The notes beneath the pieces were generated by a model that did no database searches, was not told the origin of the DNA, and was given only the letters and a program-made list of their open reading frames with translations. A DNA stretch of 64,000 bases from positions 302,501 through 366,500 of the forward strand of contig JAOTON010000335.1 of NCBI GenBank assembly GCA_034440635.1. The letters run 5' to 3'. Numbering within the stretch: the first letter of the stretch is position 1; every line of letters starts with the position of its first letter. A program made the translations under genes and the position numbers. This document shows, in pieces, positions 57,981 through 64,000 of the stretch. This DNA is from Lepas anatifera (Eukaryota; Arthropoda; Thecostraca; Lepadidae).

Positions 57981-60900
57981 CTACAGCGCCACCGCGCGGA
58001 ACAGGGCCATCATGGCGGCGCTGGCGGCGGCGGCGAACGGCACCGTCACGCCCCAGGCGATGATTATGTTCCTGCGCGGGTGCAGAGATGGGCTGAGGTT
58101 AGCACACGCGTGGACGACAGAGATGAGCTCTCTAAAATGTTAGCAAGCAACGCGAGAATGTGGGTGGGGAGACATGATAGAAGTAGGAAGTACCGGCGCC
58201 AACGAAAGGTGAATGCCTCCGAAATTCGAAAAAAGTCCTCCATTTAGTACATGCACAATATACCGGGTAATTCCTGTATACAATCATCGGGTAATTCCTG
58301 TATACAATCATCTGAAAGATGGTAGCCCCGCGTATGCAAATATTGAGCACAGTTGGGCCCTCTGAACCAATCGCAGTTCAAAATTGGGACGTTTTATGAA
58401 GTTCGCTGTCGCCCCGTCTCCACGATAACAATAACGATGAGCGCGCGGACCCTGGGCTGACCTGAACACCTTCCAGTCGACACCAGCGCGCGTGCTGCGG
58501 GCCCAGCCGACGAAGACCACGCTGCCGACCTTGCAGTGGGTGGTGGAGACCGGCAGACCGATCTTGGAGGCGAACAGCACCGTGAAGGCAGCGCCCAGCT
58601 CAATGGTGAAGCCGCTGCCGACGTCCGCCGGCCACGGTTAGATAACGTGGTGGAAATGGTGAGATGAACAGCGGACGCAGAACAAGGCATGGAGCTACTG
58701 CTGGGTATATATCATACTCCATTTGGAACTGATCCTTCAGCGGAAAAGATCCTTCACCCGCTGACATTTTCCTTGCTATGGAAAATGTCAGCCTTGTAAG
58801 CACTGAACCACTTTCCTAGACCTATCGAGTCATGCATAAAATGACAAACCAGTACGACATTTTGTGTGGGAGCAATGACTGTCATTAATTTCGGCCCTGC
58901 GGCACTGACCGGCACAGCTTCTGCCACCTGGCACTAAGGCATTGGCTGGCACAGCTTCGGACACCTGGCACTAAGACAATGGCTGGCACAGCTTCAGACA
59001 CCAGGCACTGACCGGCACAGCTTCAGACACCAGGCACTGACCGGCACAGCTTCTGACACCTGGCACTGACCGACACACCTAACACCGGGCACTGAGACAC
59101 TGGCCGGTACAGTCTCTGACACCAGGCACTGGCCGGTACAGTCTCTGACACCGGACACTGACCGGTGCAGTCTCTGACACCGGTTACTGACCTGGACGGC
59201 GTCAGCTGGGTCAAGTCCTCGCCGATCGTTTTGATCACCCGCCGGCCCCACACCCAGAGGCCCACCGAGATGCCCACCTGTGAAGCATATGGCATCGTCA
59301 AGTCCAATTCCATGACCTGTGTCTAGTTTACTGCAGCATCTGATACTCTGAAGCATGAGTCGACTCCAATATTAACCAGTGACACCACCAACCTTTCATG
59401 TATCGTCATTCTACAGGAAATCCGCTCGGGGGGAAATATTCAGTAGTGAAGATATGACTGGGCATTCACAGACCGAACGACGGTTTCGACTGCCTTAGAA
59501 CAGCTCGATTTGTCTAGCTCGGAGCCCTTAATGCGTTCTCCAATTTTCATACATTTCCTAAACGTTTAACAGGGTCGGATCACTATGATCATTTCTTACG
59601 CCGTTCCTGCATGTGGGCCATTTCAGTACTCCGGTATTAAATGGCTCGAAGAAAAATAACATTCTTTAAACATCTGCTGGAAGTTCTTTAATTATTTTCG
59701 TTCATTTTTGTGTTATCTGTTCACTATTACAAGATGACCACACCACAATGTTTCTAAAATCCTTCGTCACTTACAAAAACTGGGGCAGCAGCGTCACTAC
59801 AGCTGCTCAGTGCAAGAGTAAAAGAGAAAACGGGAATGATGTAAACACCTACCGACTTCAGCAATAAATATACGCCACCGCATTCGGCACTTGAAGTCCG
59901 TGAGTATTGTCCCGTGATCAAAAGCATGGAATAATAGCAGCGATCGTAGAGGATTATCGGAAGTACTATGTGACCTTGTAACATTGCCCTTCACTTTTGG
60001 TAACAGTGCATGATGTATTTAAAATATGGTTATATTTTTTTCTGAGGAGGGGTGCAGAGAATGGCCTGTATGCAGCCAATCAGTATCTATCCGGTCTTTT
60101 GTTTTGCACCAAGCATTCTCCCCAGGGGACCGATCTTCACTTGCCGGATTCGTCCGGCAAGTAAAAATTGGAGCAACGGGGAGTGACGCGCCCGGGGAGT
60201 CAGCAGCCAGTCAGCCCTGGAAGGCATGTCGACGCAACACCGCGGACACATCATGTCTGGCTCTCCGGCGGCCGCCGCCTCTTCCGATCTCGGTCGGTTA
60301 GAGTCGGCGTCTGTCGTCGGTGGCTGTGGTGATGAGGTCCGCGGTGGTGCTAATGACTGCCTTACGGGCCCTTTGTTACCTGGTCGGTAACCGTATTGGA
60401 TCGGGTCAGTTCTGTCCTGCACCTCCCAGTATGTAGCTCCTGTTTGTGTTTTCTTATTTTGTTGATTATTTTTAGTTCCTGTCCTCTTTTTACGCTTTAG
60501 TTATTGGTTCCACAGTAAGTTGCCTTCTTCGGCATTTTATGGGTGTAAGGTGCCCACTCGAGGCCTATCTCGAGCCCCGGCGACGAGGTTGACGGGATCC
60601 TGGGGGGTTGAGGTCCCCCTCGGGCGGGTCAGTCCCGAGGGCTCCAACACGCCCCCTTTGGCCCAGATATCTCGATCCAACCGGGGGTAAGCCGTCCGTA
60701 GGCTGCCGCGGGCGGCCTAGCCACGCGGCAGTGTCTACGGGCACTGTCGCTCGGTCCAGCTGGGCAGGGGGATTATATTTCGGGCGTGCGGCGCGGCGCC
60801 CTTCGCGGTGGGGACTGTGATAGCTCTTGCCGGGCGCGACGCGGGCCGGGGTTTCGGAAACCCTCGTTTTTCGAGACTCCGGCCTGTTGTGCGCGCCTGG

Positions 60901-63516
60901 TGGACCGCAGTCTCCGCTGCGTGAGGGCTGCCGCGTTTTGCTTCGTCCCGACTCATGGCCCTGCCGGCCCACTGGGCTGATGGCGTCAAGGGGGTGGGTG
61001 CGTTCTGATCGGAGGGGTTGTGTGAGTATCTCTCGACCCTCTGAGACGGGCGCACCTGCCCCCGTAGGCACTGTACCAGCCCCCGGGCCCAGCTATTGAT
61101 AGCTGGCAAGCCGGGGGGGGGGCGAAGGTAAATATCTCCTCCTTGGCATCTTTACAGGCTTCAACCTCCGCTAATCAGGCTGCACGGATTCCGACCTCTG
61201 CCACGACACAGACCACCCTGAGTTCACCATAGTACACTGCCGATATGATGGATTTTATGGAAGCCAGACCCCCCGCGCTGACTAGACCAGAGCAGGGTGG
61301 CTCCTCTACCCCTGTGTGGGACAAAACTTCTTCTAAGGTTCTGGTCCTCACTCTGGATGAGGCTCGAAAAATCAATCCCTTTCAGGTTGTTCAGGCGTTG
61401 TCTAAATTTGGAACCACGACCCATGTCTATCGGCACTCCGCCACCAAATTGGATGTGACCATGTCTTCAGAGGAAGAAACGTGCAGTCTGGTTTCAGCTA
61501 AAAGCCTCTCCTACCCAGGGGAAGGAGGCGCCTTAGGTTCGATACCGTTGACAGTAGCTCTCCATCCGACAAAGAACAGCTCTACTGGTGTTGTAACTTG
61601 TCGGGAGCTCGCAGAGTCCACAGAACAGGACGTACTGAGTGGCTTGGATGAACAGGGTGTGACAAACGTGCGGAGAATGAGTAAGAGGGTTACCGGTGAG
61701 CTCGTAGCAACAAACACTTTCGTCCTTACATTCAACACTAAGGAGCTGCCTCAAACCATCCGTGTAGGCTGACTTTCCGTGCGCGTGCGTAGATTCATAC
61801 CAGACCCAACGCGATGCTACCGATGCCACAGATACGGCCATGTAGCGAAGGCTTGTAGAGGACAGGAGAAGTGTGGGAGTTGCTCGTTGGTAGGTCACGG
61901 CTCAGCGTCTTGCGAGGCTGACGTCCCTATGTGCGTTGGATGTGGTGGCGACCACGAGGCGTGGTCGCGCAATTGCCCCATGTTCCTCTCTGAGCGGGAA
62001 AAGATGAAAGGTAAGGTCCTGGGAAGGTCTCCCAAAGAGATTGCAGCATCAGGAGATAGCCGCTGTGAGGTACCTGGCTTTCCCAAACCGTCTGTGATGG
62101 AAGAAACTACCGTGCCATCCTCTCCCTATCGCGACGCCCTTGTGGGCGGGCCTGAACGAGCGAAGTCGTCCTTCAATCTAGATTCCTCCCTGCGGGATAT
62201 CATGCACTTATCGGTCCGGGATTTTATGAGCCTTTGCAGTGGGCGGGTGCCACAGCCAGTAAACTGCCCGACAAGTGGAGTTAGGACCACGGCTGAGAAG
62301 TGCATTCAAACTGACCCAATAGGGAACCCTGACGTATTCCCAGCAGCACCACTGCTTGGCGATCAGAGTGGGCACACAGCTGATAAGGGCACCCAAGCGG
62401 GTACCCATGAAGGGGGTGTGATGGCATCGGACGCCGCACCACCAGTAAACCTCTCCGGGGAGAGTGCTGAGACTGACGAGAGAGGGGAGCAGCCAGTCTC
62501 TGACTCGAGGGCTGCTGCACAAGTAGTAAAGAGGCAAACCAAGCTGCAGAGACGTGAATCGGAGCGCTCTGCCTCAGCGCCGCCAAAAGGACGCAGCGCT
62601 CGAAAGGAGCCAAGTGTAGCACTACTGCCAACCCCCGCAGATAACGACTCTACACTTATGCCACCACCATACGCTCCACCATCACCGCCGCCGAAGACAA
62701 TCGACACAGGGTCCCGTGAAGGAAGGCGAAGGCTTTCCCCTTGTCCAAGTTCGGGAAAGGCATCCCCCAACGCGGCGCCAAAAGCATAAAAACCAGACTT
62801 TCTCTTCCGTGACACAAAGGGAAAGAAAATTTGGGTGCCCAGAGTCCAAAAAGAGTTTCCTATTAAAATAAAGCAAGCGGGCTCCCTAGAGAGTTTTGGA
62901 GAAGTCCAAAATGTTTGGCAGGATGTGCCGCGCCCTTGCGCTGTTAATGATGACAGGCATTCCGGGCCGAGAATCCGGGAGACCTACATAAACAGAAATA
63001 CAACCTTCGTTCGCCGCTCTCCACCCAAGGGTCTAGGATATCTGGAGCGAACGGAGAGGCCACCACAAGCGTGGGACGCACGCACGGCTTGGTGCGTATC
63101 TGAAATGTATGACGGGAGAAGCTGGGAGACCTAGCTTACCATTTCATTTTTAAGTGGCCTTTTCAGCCGACACATAATTGAAACCACATATATTATTAAC
63201 ACCTGAGAAGTTCTTGCAATGAAGGGCGCTATATGGCCAAGTCGCTGAAAGCGCCCTAAAATCCCAATACACACACACACCAAGCATGACTCACGCCTCC
63301 GTAGAAGAGGATGTAGATGGGTGTCTCGGCCTTTTGCGCCACGCTTCCCTCCATGAAGATGAGCCACACGGCAATCAGCGGCCCGATGGCGTTGCTGACG
63401 TCGTTGCCGCCATGGGCGAAGCTGCCGAAGCTGGCAGTCATGACCTGGAGGGCTGCGAACAGCCGGGAGACCTCCGGCGCCTCGGGGCGCGACAGCTCGC
63501 GAAGCTCCTTGGCCGC
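57981..63516 (-). CDS. SLC20A: Sodium-dependent phosphate transporter, SLC20/PiT family, C-terminal four exons
   Basis: Exons on the minus strand: 63516-63295, 59277-59192, 58614-58462 and 58071-57981 (stop at 57983-57981), all phase-compatible. They encode [20 protein letters not shown] (the PiT signature of the second PHO-4 repeat), [21 protein letters not shown], then [56 protein letters not shown] and [20 protein letters not shown]. The protein cotransports Na+ and inorganic phosphate at the plasma membrane. Several hydrophobic membrane segments are visible. The N-terminal half lies beyond the right edge. The intron between the first two exons carries an antisense half-LINE, and the donor of exon 59192 is embedded in a minisatellite. 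Confidence 0.9.
58260..58312. repeat. 24-bp tandem duplication in a PiT intron
   Basis: gggtaattcctgtatacaat plus catc occurs twice in tandem. Confidence 0.85.
58890..59192 (-). repeat. Minisatellite of ~30-33 bp starting at a PiT splice donor
   Basis: On the gene strand, about nine units read ggtcagtgcctggtgtctga then agctgtgcc. The authentic donor CAG|GTCAGT at 59192 is the first unit, and GGTCAGTG recurs in several later units. Confidence 0.8.
59278..60100 (-). other. PiT intron, proximal part
   Basis: AT-rich intronic sequence downstream of the half-LINE on the gene strand. No feature was recognised. Confidence 0.45.
60139..60164. repeat. Perfect 10-bp hairpin with TTCG loop
   Basis: ACTTGCCGGA, TTCG, TCCGGCAAGT: a fully paired stem closed by a four-base loop, near the 5' side of the half-LINE region. 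Confidence 0.85.
60165..63130 (+). mobile_element. ORF1-only non-LTR retroelement (half-LINE) in the PiT intron
   Basis: A GC-rich 5' UTR (about 60165-61244), ORF1 (61245-62789) and about 340 bp of 3' sequence, with no endonuclease or reverse transcriptase. The 5' boundary is uncertain. It lies antisense to PiT. Confidence 0.65.
61245..62789 (+). pseudogene. LINE ORF1 (gag-like) with three CCHC knuckles and one in-frame stop
   Basis: 514 sense codons in one frame, interrupted by TGA at 61770-61772 (IRVG, stop, [12 protein letters not shown]). The N-terminal part is an RRM-like gag region ([19 protein letters not shown]). The zinc knuckles are [28 protein letters not shown] and [15 protein letters not shown]. 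The C-terminal tail is Pro/Ser-rich. Three-knuckle ORF1 proteins are typical of the I/Jockey group and package element RNA. ORF2, expected directly downstream, is missing. Confidence 0.85.
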
Positions 63517-64000
63517 CTGTGGTTACGGGAGAAGTTGCGGGGGTACATGTTAGCACTGTGAGATCATACTTAAAGACCGCAGAAGAGAAAGTGCTATAAT
63601 TGCGTTATAACTGAGTTATTAAGTACAGTGACATAAGTTCTTGTAACATCAGTGGGATGATGTTTATATACTTCAAAAGTAAGACTACGTCACCTCTAGT
63701 TAGCATTTTCACTCGTAGACTTCTAACGCATGCTTTATTTAAGACAGTGAAACTCAAAAAATAAGCAATAAAATGAAGTATATAATCCTCCGTTTGAGTA
63801 AGACATGACACTGTCAAGGAATCAACTGGACTTGGGCATACATTCTTTCTAAATTATGCCGCATTGGGCTTCTGGGCATCTCATTTGTCGAATTCTGGTA
63901 AATGTAATAATTGCCCGCCAAGATCGGGCGCTACTCGCGAGTGGATGGTGATTCGCTCTGACGTGCGACAGGTTCAGTCCTCTGACTAGGTTGTAATGAA
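63517..64000 (-). other. PiT intron reaching the window edge
   Basis: Begins after acceptor accacag (gene strand). AT-rich, no exon seen. aggttcagtcctct near 63970 resembles a pol III B box, but no tRNA fold could be built around it. Confidence 0.4.

Noticed and set aside
63950..63990. Possible tRNA (B-box-like ggttcagtcctct)
   Set aside because: No acceptor stem or A box could be paired around it.

Overview
This is a eukaryotic, animal nuclear window. It has spliced host genes with GC-rich exons and GT-AG introns, long AT-rich introns, many families of non-LTR retrotransposons, a Penelope-like element, DNA-transposon MITEs, kilobase-scale CT/GA microsatellites and minisatellites. The repeat mix and the GC-biased third codon positions suggest an arthropod, plausibly a crustacean, but the sequence alone does not prove this.

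Five host genes can be read by splicing exons by eye, and a sixth, a THAP-domain piece, is probable. (1) ZNHIT3 (+, 19-3082): a HIT zinc finger in three exons, with a 1-nt frame problem at a G run. (2) SWT1 (-, 4451-18704): a WW domain, a PIN endoribonuclease domain and the C-terminal SWT1 domain in at least 10 exons. Its 7-kb central intron is largely two transposons, and its last three introns are filled with minisatellites that run into the 3' splice sites. (3) CTNNBL1 (+, 30332-31583): one long exon of the spliceosome-associated armadillo protein, with an in-frame TAG and a 1-nt shift. (4) A THAP-domain exon (+, 38764-38989) with a MITE inserted just after its splice donor. (5) An 11-finger C2H2 protein (+, 50772-52539). 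(6) The 3' half of an SLC20/PiT phosphate transporter (-, 57981-63516), which continues beyond the right edge.

Region by region: 1-4.0 kb holds ZNHIT3. 4.4-18.7 kb holds SWT1, with DNA transposons at 7.85-10.23 kb (TA target duplication) and 10.40-13.43 kb (hAT type, 8-bp target duplication). 20.2-28.1 kb holds two broken non-LTR elements head to head. 28.45-29.17 kb is a 724-bp CT tract. 29.4-30.1 kb is a hAT-type MITE, repeated inverted at 47.1-47.8 kb. 30.3-31.6 kb is CTNNBL1. 33.1-38 kb is an almost intact CR1-type LINE with a PHD-like finger in ORF1. 40.2-41.9 kb is a foldback element whose arms are 152-bp tandem repeats. Three copies of a MITE family with 10-bp target duplications lie at 32.2, 39.0 and 43.2 kb. 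53.8-55.3 kb is a palindromic pair of Penelope-like fragments with GIY-YIG endonuclease domains, followed by a 431-bp GA tract. 60.1-63.1 kb is an ORF1-only (half-LINE) insertion in a PiT intron.

The most unusual observation is that minisatellites are anchored at splice junctions in two unrelated host genes (three acceptors in SWT1, one donor in PiT), so that splice-site-like sequences are repeated many times inside the introns. No prokaryotic operon, CRISPR array or confident RNA gene was seen.
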